From Chrysomallon squamiferum (taxonomy: Eukaryota > Mollusca > Gastropoda > Neomphalida > Peltospiridae), in the NCBI GenBank assembly GCA_012295275.1, contig CM022669.1, positions 17,092,672 to 17,156,671 on the forward strand: a DNA stretch of 64,000 nucleotides, given 5' to 3'. Shown piece by piece: positions 12,740-26,100 of this stretch (its first letter is position 1; the number at the start of each line of letters is the position of its first letter). The notes below the pieces were generated by a model, which was given only the letters and a program-made list of their open reading frames with translations, was not told the origin of the DNA and did not search any database. The translations under genes were made by a program, and so were the position numbers.

Positions 12740-12790
12740 AACTGTAGCTTAGATTGTAGGATCAATCCTGCCCAGTGCACCCTTCATAAA
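12740..12790 (+). mobile_element. SINE fragment with degenerate B box
   Basis: AGGATCAATCCTGCCCAGTG followed by CACCC closely matches the 9.47-kb copy (AGGATCAATCCTCC then GCACCC). Only the B-box end of the unit is preserved. Confidence 0.35.
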
Positions 12791-12876
12791 TCTAATATTA
12801 ATAATATTAATAATACTCTTACAAAATATGAAGAAAGTGTGTAGATACATTACACAAAATAATACTTTACCACTAA

Positions 12877-12908
<32 letters not shown>

Positions 12909-13190
12909 TAACAACAACAACAACAATAATAATTCTACTCAAAATATAAATAAATATTATTTATTTATTTATTTATTATACTTAATATTATTTTTTTAAA
13001 TTTTACAGTAAGGACAAGACAATTTCAGTGACAGTTCAGCTTTCAGAAATAACTTGACTTCTGCCAGCATACAAAAACAAATCTGGGTTGCAAGTATTTC
13101 CTGCTGAAGAGGAAAACATGCCTTGTCTCTCTTCCTCTTTGTTTTAACAAGTTTTTCATAGATGATGATCATCAGGGACTGATCTAAGGG

Positions 13191-13246
13191 GAGGAGGTCA
13201 AGGGAGGGGGAGGAGGTCAAGGGAAGGGGAGGAGGTCAAGGGATGT
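13191..13246 (+). repeat. Three tandem copies of a 19-bp G-rich unit
   Basis: GAGGAGGTCA starts at 13191, 13210 and 13229, separated by runs of three to five G. This is a small, recent minisatellite with strong G-quadruplex potential. Confidence 0.85.
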
Positions 13247-13765
13247 GGAGACCATTATTTGGTTCACTCAAATTTATATGGTTATGACAATAGGAAAGTA
13301 TTTCATATTCTATAAATTTACAAAAGACTGATTTAAATAAATAAATAAATAATAACAGTGGCTAGTATTTTATACTGGTAAATCTGTAATATTTAAGATT
13401 GCCTTGTACGATATAAAAAAAAACCACATTATATGATCACTATATGGAAAGGCAGCATTCTGTATTCACCACACACACACACACACATTTACTACAAAAT
13501 CTGATAGCCATTTTTGTTTTTAAATATCAGTGTTTCCTAAATAAAAATATCATTTATGATAAGTTATTTATTTCATTTATTTATTTTATTTAAAATTACT
13601 ATTATTATTAATTGCTACAGAAAAACCTGACCTATTTATTTCAGTGTAGAACAGTATAATTATGTATTCTGTTGTAATGTTACAGATGTCATTTTTAGTT
13701 AAATCAATGTTTAACAAAGTGCATCATGTTATCAACGATTTCCTTCCCCCCCACCTTTTTTCTTC

Positions 13766-13767
<2 letters not shown>

Positions 13768-13801
<34 letters not shown>
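13768..13801 (+). repeat. Poly(A) tract
   Basis: 34 consecutive A residues, possibly a retroposon tail, though no element body is recognisable to the left. Confidence 0.85.
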
Positions 13802-13806
<5 letters not shown>

Positions 13807-14159
13807 TTTATAATAAATTCATTTGCTTTTTAATTTAAACACTATTTAACACTCCATATTATGTCCAAGTTCTAATTTTTAAAAACTTATTATAAATAAA
13901 TAAATTCACTCATAATTTAATTTACACAATGTTTAACAATGTAAATAATGCTTTCTTGTTTTCATTTCTTTTTTTTTAAAGTAAGTTCATTCATACCCTG
14001 ACAGATTGTTCTAAATTCCTAGAATGGTGACCCAAATTTCTGGTACTGAATGAAAAAAAAAAAAAGTAGTCTGTAATTTAACTGTATGTGTCTGCATTTC
14101 TGGTAAATTCATAAACAGAAAACATATTTAAATATTTTTATTTGGTCAGCAAGAATGAA

Positions 14160-14169
14160 TAATAATAAT

Positions 14170-14209
<40 letters not shown>

Positions 14210-14242
14210 TAATTAATTAATAAAAATGATGATGATGATGAT
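14160..14242. repeat. (TAA)n plus (GAT)n microsatellite
   Basis: A TAA tract followed by TTAA repeats and a short GAT tract. Confidence 0.9.
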
Positions 14243-14917
14243 GGTAAATAAATTACATGTTATAACAATCATTTTCATTCCCATCACTTTTATCAAATGT
14301 AAAATATCTGTATTTTAAATGCCATATAGAAATATTTCAGTAATGTGCTGTTCATGTTTTCTACATGGTGTGTCTGATGGCATTAGTAAATGCCTATTAA
14401 CCATTTTACACCTATTTCACACACACATACACACACACACACACACACTAAAAATTAAAAATAAATACAAACTATATAAATAAATACTGAAACCAGTTCT
14501 AATATGCAGCTTAACAGCCTGTTTTCTAGCAATGATCAAATCTACACTACGCTCAACTAATCACAACGTTGTTAAAAGCAGTCAAGCTGAAGGTTTGCAG
14601 ACAAATCTGGTTAATGTACACTTGGTCACCTCTGACCACAACTGACCACAACTGACCACTGACAGATGAGTGGAGAGTGTTAACAAGACATAACAACACA
14701 ATTCTGACATTCTGTCTAAATGATCTTCCAACATAAACATTACCCCCCCCCCTTCCATCCCCCCTCTGCCACCATTAGTACCTGATAACCAGAGAAAGCA
14801 AGTGTGCCCATTTGATGAATTACTTGTTGTTTATTTTCTGGTGAATTACTGTCTGTCTGTCTGTCTGTCTGTTTGTTTATTTTTGTAGAGGTATTGGTGA
14901 GTTTTATTTATTTTTGA

Positions 14918-14948
<31 letters not shown>

Positions 14949-16889
14949 TTGCACTGAAAGAAAAAAAAAAAAAAAAAAAAAAAAAACACAAAATATTTAT
15001 CCAACATAATAAAAACAAAAACACATTTCAGTGAAACTTGGTTAAATGTAAAAATGTTCCGAAACATTATCCTTTTAAATATTTCAACATAAATGTTATA
15101 TTTAATATAAAACAAAAACATTTTCACATACCTACACAAAATTATAATAATGAAAATTAATTTACGTATTATTAATTTTTCATTGTTGCTGCTTTTATTT
15201 TCATTTATTGTTATTATTATTTATGATTGCTACTATATTATAATTATTATTATTTTTAATTTTGTTATATTATTATTGCTACTAATATAACTATTACTAC
15301 AACTACTGATGCTGTTACTACTACTACAAGTGCTACTATAACCCACACCCATTATTATTACTATTATTACTATTATTATTATTATTATTATTATTATGAA
15401 ATTTTATTATTCATTCAAAAATTCACTTTACACAGATCATAACCAAGGCTCTATACCCAGATACATTCTGAAACACTCTTTATTCATATCAAATCTGAAT
15501 CAACTGAAACAGTTTCCACAAGTGATAACCTTACAGCATTACATCGTTACAGACACAGATGTACAAAATCTGGTAATCACCTGAACCACTTAATGAGACT
15601 TATCTAGAAGGGATTTCATTAGCAGACAGAGATAATAACATAATCCTCAGGTTAATAGCCTGTAACACAATCTGGGTCTATACAGGATCAGATGGCTTCA
15701 TTTGTAAGTGTCACACACAGAGGAAAGTGGCGTGCAGTTCGTAAGCTTGTGCACTGGGTATTTAGAATTGTAAAAATCTGGCGTCTGTGCATGTTTAAAG
15801 TGAAGTGAAGACCATAAGAGGATGAAGATATCAGTGAGATAGTAATTCTCACAAACAGTGTCATTGTTGGTCGTCAACATTGTTTCGTATGTCAGTAATT
15901 ATAAACAGTGCTAAATATAGAAAAAATATGAATGAGGAATAATAGTAAATGTATATTGTTTTAGTTTGTTTTTGAAGGGTTTTTTGGTTGTTTTGGAGGG
16001 GGGTTGTTGGGATTTTTTTTGTACTGGTTTGGTTTGGTATGGTATGGAGGTTTTTTTTGTGTGTGTGTATGGGTATTTTTTTAATTTTTTATAATGAATA
16101 ATAATGGGAGATTCTAGAACGAGTAATCCTACATATAATGACTCTTTAAGGCAGTCATTCTACCTAACAAACTATAATTTTGTAAATGTATACAAAAAAA
16201 AAAAAAAATTAAAGTATTTCGTGGTCCTGTAGAATTGTATCTGTTTTCTGTCACCCAAGACAAACTATCCCATCACCTTGGACTGAAAAACAAACTGCTA
16301 ATGTTACTGCACCATCCCGCCAGTAATAAACTACAAAACCATTAACTCACATACATCAGCAAATAAATGAGAAGGACAAGTTTATTTTCCTGCACTAATT
16401 ATTGGCAGACATGCAATGAAAGTATTAGCATTTTACATTTTCGAAGAACAGAAAACTGGCACCATGAGTATGGTCTCTGCTCTCTAGTTTCAGTTTCATC
16501 CGAGTTATGTCAATACTTCTTCTTGCTCTGTCTTGCAAACATAAACACACAAAATACTTGTTTTCAAAATCACATACTGTAGGGTCACTGCCTCCATACC
16601 ACAACTGAAGAAATTCGTGTAAACAAGCGAAAAAACACAACCAAGAAATGCTTTCCACAGAGCATTCCGAGATGATCTTTAATACGAACTGGGGGAAAGA
16701 TCAGTTGAGATTTTTTGTATCTATCATTAAATGTCTCTGGCCATTTCCCAAACCCAGTTCCACACCGTGCTGTAATAGCTTGATTCAGATATATATAAAA
16801 AAAGACTTTTATATCTGTAGTCTGGTGTTGAGAATTAGCAAGAAGATCAGCTAAACATCTGGAACTGTTTAAAAGTATATAAAAGTATT

Positions 16890-16891
<2 letters not shown>

Positions 16892-16943
<52 letters not shown>

Positions 16944-17072
16944 TAAAATGATACATCTAATACAGTACACATATGTTTATAATACAATATAAACGTATGT
17001 CTAATAAATATTGATAATAACTATAAACAATAAAAAGCAATTACAAACATGTAATATTATACATAGCTTATA

Positions 17073-17116
<44 letters not shown>
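16892..17116. repeat. Two (CA)n microsatellites
   Basis: Pure CA tracts at 16892-16940 and 17078-17116, separated by AT-rich unique sequence. Confidence 0.93.
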
Positions 17117-17118
<2 letters not shown>

Positions 17119-17586
17119 CAGAAACATATAAAAAAAAAAAAAACATAAAATGCACAGATACACATTTATAGCCACATATTCTTAACTAAATGCACAAAAC
17201 GTTACAACCAAAAGTTACAAAACTTTAAAACTGATCAAAATAAGAAATCAAAGAATCCTTAGTTTTACAGAAATTCCACTCTTCCCATTTTTCCCATCTT
17301 CCTCTTCCTTCTTTTTTTTAAATTTTTTTTCTTTTTCTTTCTTTGCATCTTGAAGTTAATATCCTGGTGAGTCACACAACACTTAAATACAATTAGCAGA
17401 CAAGACCTGCCAACCGCACATTTGTTATGTAATATCACTGACACATTTATGTGAAATACTTGGAGTATCAGCAGCACATACCTTTCAACCCATCTGATCT
17501 TTATCACTCTGATAACTGTTATTGTTTTCACCCAATAGCTGATACATTGTTGTTGTTTCTTCTTCTGCTGGGATGTTGTTAGATGT

Positions 17587-17641
17587 TCATTCATTCATTC
17601 ATTCATTCATTCATTCATTCATTCATTCATTCATTCATTCA
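17587..17641. repeat. (ATTC)n tetranucleotide microsatellite
   Basis: About 13 uninterrupted CATT units. Confidence 0.95.
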
Positions 17642-17813
17642 TGATAACTTATTTTCCTTCAGCAGTAACTGATAATTTACAGGATGGAATAACTGTCGAG
17701 ATTAATTATTACCAACGTGATATTATGTGGCTGCTTACTTACCTCATCTGATTAATAGGATAAACAGAATAGTAATAACATGATAATGAGGAACAGTGTT
17801 TTATGGGTATACC

Positions 17814-17854
<41 letters not shown>

Positions 17855-18055
17855 GAATTGGAAAAAAAATAGTAAAATTTTATTTGTTAAGCCATTAATG
17901 TGCATGAAGCCTGATGCTATTTGTTTTAATCCCCACCCCACATCCCAAGTCACCCCCCTGTGCTGCTGACAGTCGAACATTGACAAGGTGTCCTGAATAT
18001 TGATTTTACCTGAAATAAATTAGGCCTGGTTAAACTGATGAACTGTTGTACGTAC

Positions 18056-18660
18056 CTGGCAGAGAGAAGGTTTTCCTTCAGTAAAGAAATCCCATTGATG
18101 TCAATGATTTCATCGCCAATTTTCAGACGACCATCGTAAAACGCCATGCTTCCCTCTTTAATACTGACAATCTTGAACGTCAACAACATCGTTCCAGCAG
18201 AAATCACTGGAGACGGCGACGGCGTTGATGTAGGGGATGTTACACTTCCGTTTATGTAGCCGCCGTCGCTGCTGTCACTTGCCGCCCTCTGGCGGTGCGA
18301 TCCCACGGGAACACAGTCGAAAACGATTCCCAAGTTCTTCCCCCGGACTGTAGAAAACTGGACAGAAAACACATGATCTTTTCTCGGGGGTTTTGTCGGC
18401 GGTGGCGATTTTGACAAAAGTTCCCGGTCGCCGCCAGTCCGATGATCGAAGTTAAAAGCGCCGACACGTTTTGCACGTGCGTAGTCAATTTCATCTTGGT
18501 CGTCGACGTGCGACGCCGAGGCGGCCCTGACGGGGACGGATTCGCCGCCGCCCCTGTTTAGTCGGGTGTGCGACTTCCGAGCGTGTCTCGTTTTCAAACT
18601 TCCTCTTCTCACCGAGTTTTGTGGGAAAATCCGATTGAAATAAGCCTTTAGCGTATCCAT
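18056..18660 (-). CDS. PDZ-domain protein, N-terminal coding exon (gene incomplete in window)
   Basis: This is the first coding exon of a protein with a PDZ domain, a module that binds C-terminal peptides and scaffolds membrane or junction complexes. The ATG at 18660 opens 201 codons plus two bases and ends at a strong donor, CAG|GTACGT, at 18056/18055, so the open frame running on to 17950 is intron. Residues 1-85 are basic and low complexity. A proline-rich SH3-ligand-like stretch (PPPTKPPRK) lies at 86-94. The PDZ starts near residue 96, has a carboxylate-binding-loop-like KNLGIVF at 108-114, then a Ser/Pro/Thr-rich insert of about 45 residues, and resumes at about 159 with the typical strand-helix core containing GDEIIDING (182-190). 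The domain is cut inside its last helix. The exon is richer in G+C than its surroundings. I could not find the following exons to the left; they may lie beyond the window. The exact family (polarity scaffold, junctional adaptor or other) is not recognised. Confidence 0.72.
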
Positions 18661-18860
18661 CTTTCAAATGCATATTCAGCCCCGTATTCGTGAGAAATGT
18701 TCACAAGTTTAAACATCCAGGCAGCACTTTCCATAGTTTTAGCCTCCGACTGTATCCCGATTTTTTTTATTTATTTATTTTTTATATATATATATATTCA
18801 GTTTGTATACAAAATTTTCTTTTTCTTCATTGGTATATTTATCACTTTCGCTTTTCCGAA

Positions 18861-18906
<46 letters not shown>

Positions 18907-19720
18907 TTTTCACCTTATCGTTAAAATAAACTATTAACTTTCAAGTATGCCATATTATTAACGATATATTATTAACGATATATTTGTTACAACCATACCT
19001 TTCGAGTTCTTCACAATAACTGATAAGAGCTTTATTAAAGACGAGTTCCCGTAACGAAAATAATTAGACACGGTATATTTGACAATTTACACAAGGAAGG
19101 CGTCATCGATTGGTTTCAGACAACACAAACTGCACGCTTATTGGATCTCGTAGCGCACTTTGAAACGTTATTGGTTCTTGAGGTAAAAATTATCACTTCA
19201 TTAGCTCCTGCGACGTGATTCAAAACGAACTGCACCGTTGTTTTAATTAGGGTTCGTGAGACGGTCAAACTCGATAGTAGACGTTATATAATTATTACAG
19301 ATAAGCCGAGCGCTCTCGTCCAGTTCCAGGAACTCGTAACGGTAACGTTACAACTCCACGTGATAATATTGTTTCACGGCTCCAACTCGAGAATAAATAT
19401 AATCCGAAGTTAACCGAAGTAGCAAGCTCCATCTCCCGTGTTACAACATTTTTCTCGTAGCAGACGAACTCGCGGTGAAAAATAAAAATAAAAAAATAAT
19501 TTTTAAAAATCACTCTGCGGTGTTATTTCTCCCTCTTATTGGGCAACAGCTGAAAACAAAAACTCCAACAGAACAGGAGCACCGACCGCATCGTGTCATT
19601 TCACCGAATCGGTGCCGATAACAAACTTCTGGCAATGTGCCACCCATCTGCATTGGCCAGCAGTCCAAAACTTGATTGGATAACATTTCTGGAGATGGCC
19701 AATGAGTAATTGAGCTCGTG
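18661..19720 (-). promoter_or_regulatory. Probable promoter and 5' region of the PDZ-protein gene, with phased CCAAT boxes
   Basis: This region upstream of the PDZ exon has local blocks of higher G+C. ATTGG on the plus strand (CCAAT in the sense of the minus-strand gene) occurs at 19109, 19140 and 19170, with a degenerate ATTAG at 19200; the spacings are 31, 30 and 30 bp. Further sites are ATTGG at 19538, 19652 and 19675, CCAAT at 19699, and an E-box CACGTG at 19357-19362. Phased CCAAT boxes are a known arrangement for NF-Y promoters. The transcription start was not located. A long (TA)n tract at 18862-18901 sits between the boxes and the start codon. The region could also serve a divergent transcript. 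Confidence 0.5.
18862..18901. repeat. (TA)20 microsatellite
   Basis: A pure TA tract of about 40 bases upstream of the PDZ exon. Confidence 0.93.
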
Positions 19721-20106
19721 ATGCTCTTGGAATCTTACGCTGAATGAAATAAATCGGTTTTAAGTGTGAGAGCGTAGTATATATATATATATACACATAT
19801 ATATATATACCTGCACAGCGTTTGACTGCGCTTGAGAGAGTGACCAGATGTCGATGCATAAGAGGGGCACTTTATATAATCGTAAAAAAAAACGCGTTTC
19901 GCAAATTTAAGTCAAGCAGCCGTTGGCACGATATGGCGATGTTATTACTAGTTTTTAATTATTATTATTATTATTATAGAATAATCATAAATTAAAGAAT
20001 ATATTTTGTAATAAATAATGTTATATATATATTTTTTTTAGCGTTGTTTAATATTATGATTATTATTGTTGTTTACTTACGTTTTTACTAAGTTACGCTG
20101 CCGTTT

Positions 20107-20108
20107 TC

Positions 20109-20148
<40 letters not shown>

Positions 20149-20291
20149 TAATAATAATAATAATAATAAATATAATAAATATAATGGTGCATAATAATTT
20201 TGTTTGTGTCATCTAATAAAATTGGGGACAGTGGTAATCTCTTCCCCCCCTCCAAAAAAACATTGGTCAAATCATTATGACGATGATGATG

Positions 20292-20344
<53 letters not shown>

Positions 20345-20345
20345 C
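20107..20345. repeat. Two opposed trinucleotide tracts, (ATA)n and (ATT)n
   Basis: TAA-type repeats at about 20109-20184 and ATT-type repeats at about 20288-20344 face each other across about 105 bases. They can pair as inverted repeats. Confidence 0.9.
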
Positions 20346-21294
20346 AGTGATTTATCAAAGGCAGTGGTATGTGTGTTCTAGACTTGGAATGTATGAAGTA
20401 TTTCTCTCCTCTCAGATAATCTGTAAAGTCTTTAATGTATGATACCACATTAAAATTGGTTGATACATAAAACTTGTCTTCCCTTCTTCTTTAACATGTT
20501 CTTCCCTGGAACATGAAGATGAGTCACTGGTATTACTGTTGCCCCTCCCACCTTCAAACAGAAAGCTGAACTCAAGTGCTGTGTTGGAATGGAAAACCAA
20601 ACAAATAGTTGCAGGAGAAAGGATTTTTGAAACCTGACAGTTTCAGCTGAATCATTCATCATAACAGTAAACTGATACAGTAGACCATTTGACCTTTGAG
20701 CTGCCAAACAGAGTGAAATACATAAAGGTCTGTCTGTCTGTTTGTCTGATAAAGGTCTTGAAAATCAGTTGATCACATATTCAGGTGGATATTATTATTA
20801 CTGTTTATTTAGTGCATAAAGGAAAAAAGATATTAATAATTTTTGACATCCTTTATATATTACATACATCCGTACCAACTTAAATACATGTGTGTATAAA
20901 CATACATACAATAGCACATCTGTGCATTGTTATTATGCATATCTATTGATACATTCATTCCTTTTTGTTTATTTAAAGATAAAAACTAATTTAACCAACT
21001 AGAGTTGAAAATTTAAACTTTATATGTTTTTTCTGTTATATTAAGGGACTGGTTTGCAGTAGTGGACTTGCTGCATATTTTAATGACGTCTAAAAGGCTT
21101 TGTAAAACTGTGTTCTAGCGAAAGCTGGACAGTGTAGTTCAGTGTATGTGTGTTGGTATCCAAGTGCATTTAATGCACAAACCACATACAACTTGAAATC
21201 AGTTTGATAAATGTTTTTAAAAACCAAAGAAACCCCTGAAGTTTGCATAATGCAGGTCAAAGTATCTGGATTTGTCTCCGTGTAGCTTCTATAC

Positions 21295-21498
21295 TAGTGA
21301 AAGGTTAATAGGTTTTTGTTTAACTCCTTCAAAAATATATTTTTATTCTTTAATAAAAACACAAATTAAAATATATTATTTAATATCCTTTTATTTCAGT
21401 AAGTTATCTTAAAGCCACTTAAATTTTGTTTTAAAAAATCGAATTTATAAAAAAATAATTTAAACAAATTAAAAGAAAAACCTATTAATCTTTCACTA
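21295..21498. mobile_element. Short foldback element (MITE-like) with terminal inverted repeats
   Basis: TAGTGAAAGGTTAATAGG at 21295 begins a 23-base arm that is repeated in reverse complement at 21476-21498 with one or two mismatches. The 204-bp element has an AT-rich centre and no coding capacity. The superfamily is not identified. Confidence 0.5.
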
Positions 21499-21569
21499 AA
21501 ATTGAAAAAGGAAGAGAAACTGATACACAAGAAAATACTGCTGCAAAGACATTACAGGCAGATGACAAG

Positions 21570-21615
<46 letters not shown>

Positions 21616-21814
21616 AAGCACTGTATTTGTTGAAAAGTTTGCAGATAATATATTCAAAATAAGTATTGTAAATGTGGCATATATTTGAGATAGTCTGGTA
21701 GAACTATATGACTCATGCTTTCAGTGTAATTACCAGAAAATAAATTTTTCATCATTGTTAAGCACTTTAAATATTAGTATAGGAAATAAAAAATAAAAAA
21801 ATAAAAAAATATTA

Positions 21815-21816
21815 AC

Positions 21817-21871
<55 letters not shown>

Positions 21872-21900
21872 ATAAAAAATAAAAAAAAAAAAATAAATAA
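21815..21900. repeat. (TAA)n microsatellite
   Basis: About 48 bases of pure ATA repeat plus an A-rich tail. Confidence 0.93.
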
Positions 21901-22317
21901 AAACAAAAGAAGAAAAAATTGTATACAGGATTTTGTCAGTAGTTGAAAGATGTGACAAATGAAGTTCAGAGTCTGGAGTAAAACATGAAAGTTTCATTAA
22001 CAGATTAAGTTATCATCAAATCTGCTAGATATGAGATACAAACAGCATACATCTTTAATACTCCAACAGCTATTTTTAATTCTGCCTGTTTATTTTTAGA
22101 ACCAGTATCAATATTACTGATAGAATAAATCAATACAAATTATATCTTTAAATTAGTTTTATTACCAAATCTTATACAACTGATAATCAAATAATTTTTA
22201 TAGCATCTACAACTGTCAGTTGATATCATGTGAATATGAAATTATTGTTTATATAATTTTAATTTTGGTTCAGTAATATCGAAAGTGCCACCAAAACAAA
22301 AATACAAAAAAATTGAA

Positions 22318-22389
22318 TAATAATAATAATAATAATATTTATAAATAATAATAATAATATTTATAAATAATAATAATAATATTTATAAA
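22318..22389 (+). repeat. 22-bp AT minisatellite, three copies
   Basis: The block AATAATATTTATAA recurs every 22 bases (around 22336, 22358 and 22380). Confidence 0.8.
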
Positions 22390-22438
22390 AATATCCATGA
22401 ACAAAGGAAAAGCAACCAGAAATATTTAGTTTCTATTC

Positions 22439-22444
22439 TTTATT
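22439..22444 (-). terminator. Candidate polyadenylation signal for COPE
   Basis: TTTATT on the plus strand reads AATAAA on the minus strand, about 580 nt beyond the COPE stop codon. In such AT-rich DNA the hexamer is common by chance, so this is only a plausible 3' end. Confidence 0.25.
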
Positions 22445-23027
22445 CACATATACCAAAATGGTTTTGCACCAGAAAATAATTTACATTGCACATAACCATA
22501 ATCCACTACGTAGCATGATAAATGTATCGTCACCAAAAGGCAGTCATCACCAGATAATAAACATGTCCTTCTCACCAGCCTCTCCTCATATCCATTTAAT
22601 ACATATTTCATTCCTGAAACTTTTTGAAGTGGTGCCAAGAGAATTTGAAAAAAGAAATATTGGTCCATAATGTTGGAAATAATTATGTTTTTCTGTAAGT
22701 AAAAACAAATAAAAAAATAATAATAAAAAAAATTAAACGAATAAAAAATTAGAAAATTAAAAAATAAAATAACCCAATTATAAATTCTGTTGACAGATAT
22801 ATCAATATTTTTCTACCATCCATATGAAACTACTGTCTTTACGAAGTAGAGAAAACCTTTTTAAATCCTAAATATTATTTTCATTGATAGCTTCTTCACC
22901 AGTCAAAAAGAAATATTAATTTTAGAATTACCATTAAATTATATGGGAGAATAGTAACTGGAAGCACATTAAAACACATTTAATGAAAAATCATGCACCA
23001 AAGATACTTACTGATCTAAAAGAGTTA

Positions 23028-23118
23028 TTAAGCCATAACAGAGGCAGCATAATTTCTGGATATTCTATCAAATTCACTTTCCTGTTTTAAAAAAACAAAT
23101 TTATTTATTATTTTTTAT

Positions 23119-23158
<40 letters not shown>

Positions 23159-26100
23159 ATTGATCCATATAACTAAAGAATCTTAGTGAAGTTAAAAAAA
23201 CAAAAAGTCATTAAAGTCTAAGTGAATATATACTGAAACCAGTTTCATGTGCTTGTTTTTCATCCTTCCATGTAAACCACATAAAAATTCATTTACTAAT
23301 AGAATGAAAACAGCTTTAACAGATCACAAAGCAGTGCATGCAAATGCACTACAAACATAGCTGACTACATTCCACTTCATCATGAATTTATCCCTCTACG
23401 TATACATTATAAAAACATTATTAAATAAACAAATTTTACCTTCAGTAGATAATCTTTGACAAATGGATGACTCCTGTGAGAATCCTTTAACTGTGAGATA
23501 TATCTGTTACTAACCTGTAAGAAAAGATTACAGCAATTATTACACTAATTATATATCTACAGAATATCACTTTTAAATAATTCCAAATTTTCATTTCTGC
23601 TATTAAACAGCAATCAATACTTTCTTTTTCAAAAGAGTAAGAATATTTCTAAAACTGTTAACAAACTAACATTAATAAAACATTACAAAACACTACCAAT
23701 AATTTTTATTCTATTTTAAAACATTAGCTATTAATAGCCTTACTAGAGCTAAACATTTACAATAAACTTATATAAGAAAACGATATTAGAGAGGCTTTAA
23801 AACTTATTATGTCTTTTCACATCTACTGCATTCTTAATGAATTCAGAAATCTGAAGAGCCAGTGGGTGGGTAGTTAAACAGAAAGTAAATGAATAAATGA
23901 ATGTTACTTACCTCGGGAGCTTTGTTTAAATGTTGTGTCAGAACAATCATGTTGACAAGTGTCTCAGGATTGTTACTGTCCTGTTTGAAAAGATAAAACA
24001 AATACCTTTAACTGTAAAGAAATATCTTACAAACATTATTATCAGGCGATGCAGTAAATATGGTAATTAATGAGGACTCAGTCTTGTGCAACTTTGGTAT
24101 AAAAAGATAGAACACATTTTCAGCTGCTTCATTTTAGTAAAACAATAACAATAACAATAACAATAATAATAAAGCAATAGGTGGACATAAAATTGAGGTA
24201 ACTGACATTGTTTATAATATTCCTCTATTGGCACATATTATATAAAAGCCTCATGAATGTTAAAAAATGCAAAATTATTACATTTAACTTTTAATAATTA
24301 GGTGAAAATAAAAAGTAATAAAAGACGAAAGTGAGCAATTTAATAAAAAATTAACAATAAAGGAAAATTTAAGAATTCTAATAATAATCATTTTGCATTC
24401 AATAGTTTCACACAAAATAAATAAATACTAACAACAATTTCACACTAAATAAATTTTAACAATAACAATTTTTCACAGAATAAATAAAAACCGTTCACTA
24501 AAAGAAAATTAACAATTTTAATTAATAATAATTTTGTACCATATAAATAAAGATTAACATATTATTAAAGACATTTAAAAAAAATAATTTTAACAATATC
24601 TTTAATATATTCATTCTCACTTTGTCAATAGCTTCCTGAAGAACAGATTCTGCATCGTCAAATTTGTCTTGAGCCATGAAGCATGCTGCCTGACCATTTA
24701 GTAGCAGTGAAGTTGTAGCATGTTTGTCACTCAGTTCCTGGAAGATATAGAAGGCATCCTGAAGCTTATCACCTCCCTGAAATAAAGTTAAAAAAAAAAA
24801 AAAAAATTAAAAAATTAAAATAGAATTAAATTAAAAAGACACACACAATAGAAGAGACTATATTAGTATTAAAGACAACAAATAAATATGTATGTAGTTG
24901 ATGCAACATTTTTAGAAGTTATTTTAAAAAGGTGTGAATAATTGTAATACCAGCTGTACACAAAGTAGTCACACTTTGTTATAAGTCTCAGTGGTAACCT
25001 TAACCTTTGTAATCAATCAGTCCACAATGAGTCAGTACTTATCAAGTAAATTCTGTAAAATTTGTATCGCTTCTGTTCAAACAACACTTTTATCAGTAAT
25101 ACATGCTGTTTTAGAGAAATTTATTTTTCAATGACATCTGAATTCCAAAATGCCAAAAAAATATATGATACGTTCATCTAATAATTTCAGATTTTTCTGT
25201 CTTTTATCAGTATACCAAATATAAAATATACATAATTTTGTTTTTATTATACTGACCACAGAGATGTTAAACCAAGCCTGAGCCATTTGTGTCAGAATGC
25301 TGTCTTCGTCAAGTTCCTGCATTCTCTTCAGTTCTTTTCTGCCATCAGAAAACAAAATTCATTAAAGACTGAGTGAAATTGTTTATTTGTATACTAGAGT
25401 ACTTGTTTACTGTGTTTTTTCGAAATATATTTAAGAAATATATTTAAGTACATGAACATTAGCTATAAAAATAAAAACAATTAAAAAAACATGGATCAAA
25501 AAGTAGTTCATTCATTTCACATCCCTTGTTTAATTGTCAATTACAGTTTACATTTTTTTTTAAATAATAAAACAATTTTCATGATACCCTAACATAAGTA
25601 TTACAAATATCAAGATCAAAAAATATATTACAAACATTTTAAACTATTAAAACTGTTTTTAGCATTTTTTAGAATGTTTTGTTCATCACTTCACATATTG
25701 AATTTTCTCACAGTGTTAGGTTCTTTAAAGTAGATTTGCTTAATGTAAACAATCATATCACTGTTTTGCATAAAATGACTGGGTTTTAATTAATAATATA
25801 TCAACTGGGACATGTGATGAGACCAAAAGATTTGAAATTATATATATTTTTTGATGTAATAATATAATACCTATCAGAATAAATAATAATTAATACATCA
25901 CTCCTACAGTTTATTCATAATTTATTCATATAGGTTTAAACCAAACTGCCCAAACTACTGAATACTTTGTCACTTTGATTCTATCTTTACTTTCATTCAG
26001 CAATGTTTGATTAAATATTTCTGTTACAACTGTGTCAACAATATGAATATTTTTATGCTTTAAAAAAACTCAAAAAACACCTACTTAGCAAGATCTATTC

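Larger units (their letters stand above)
421..17900. other. Gene-poor repeat-rich interval left of the PDZ exon
   Basis: Since the PDZ gene is read leftwards and its second exon was not found, much of this interval may be its first coding intron. Apart from the repeats, SINE pieces and the pogo-like element listed separately, I see no exon. The more complex stretches (for example 14500-14700, 15600-15900 and 16300-16850) contain no frame that continues a PDZ domain. Confidence 0.45.

Noticed and set aside
16367-16956. Overlapping frames in moderately complex sequence
   Set aside because: Considered as a missing PDZ-gene exon, but no frame carries PDZ-like sequence or suitably placed splice sites.
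17950-18055. C-terminal continuation of the PDZ frame (VQQFISLTRPN...)
   Set aside because: A consensus donor CAG|GTACGT precedes it, and the continuation does not look like the end of a PDZ domain.
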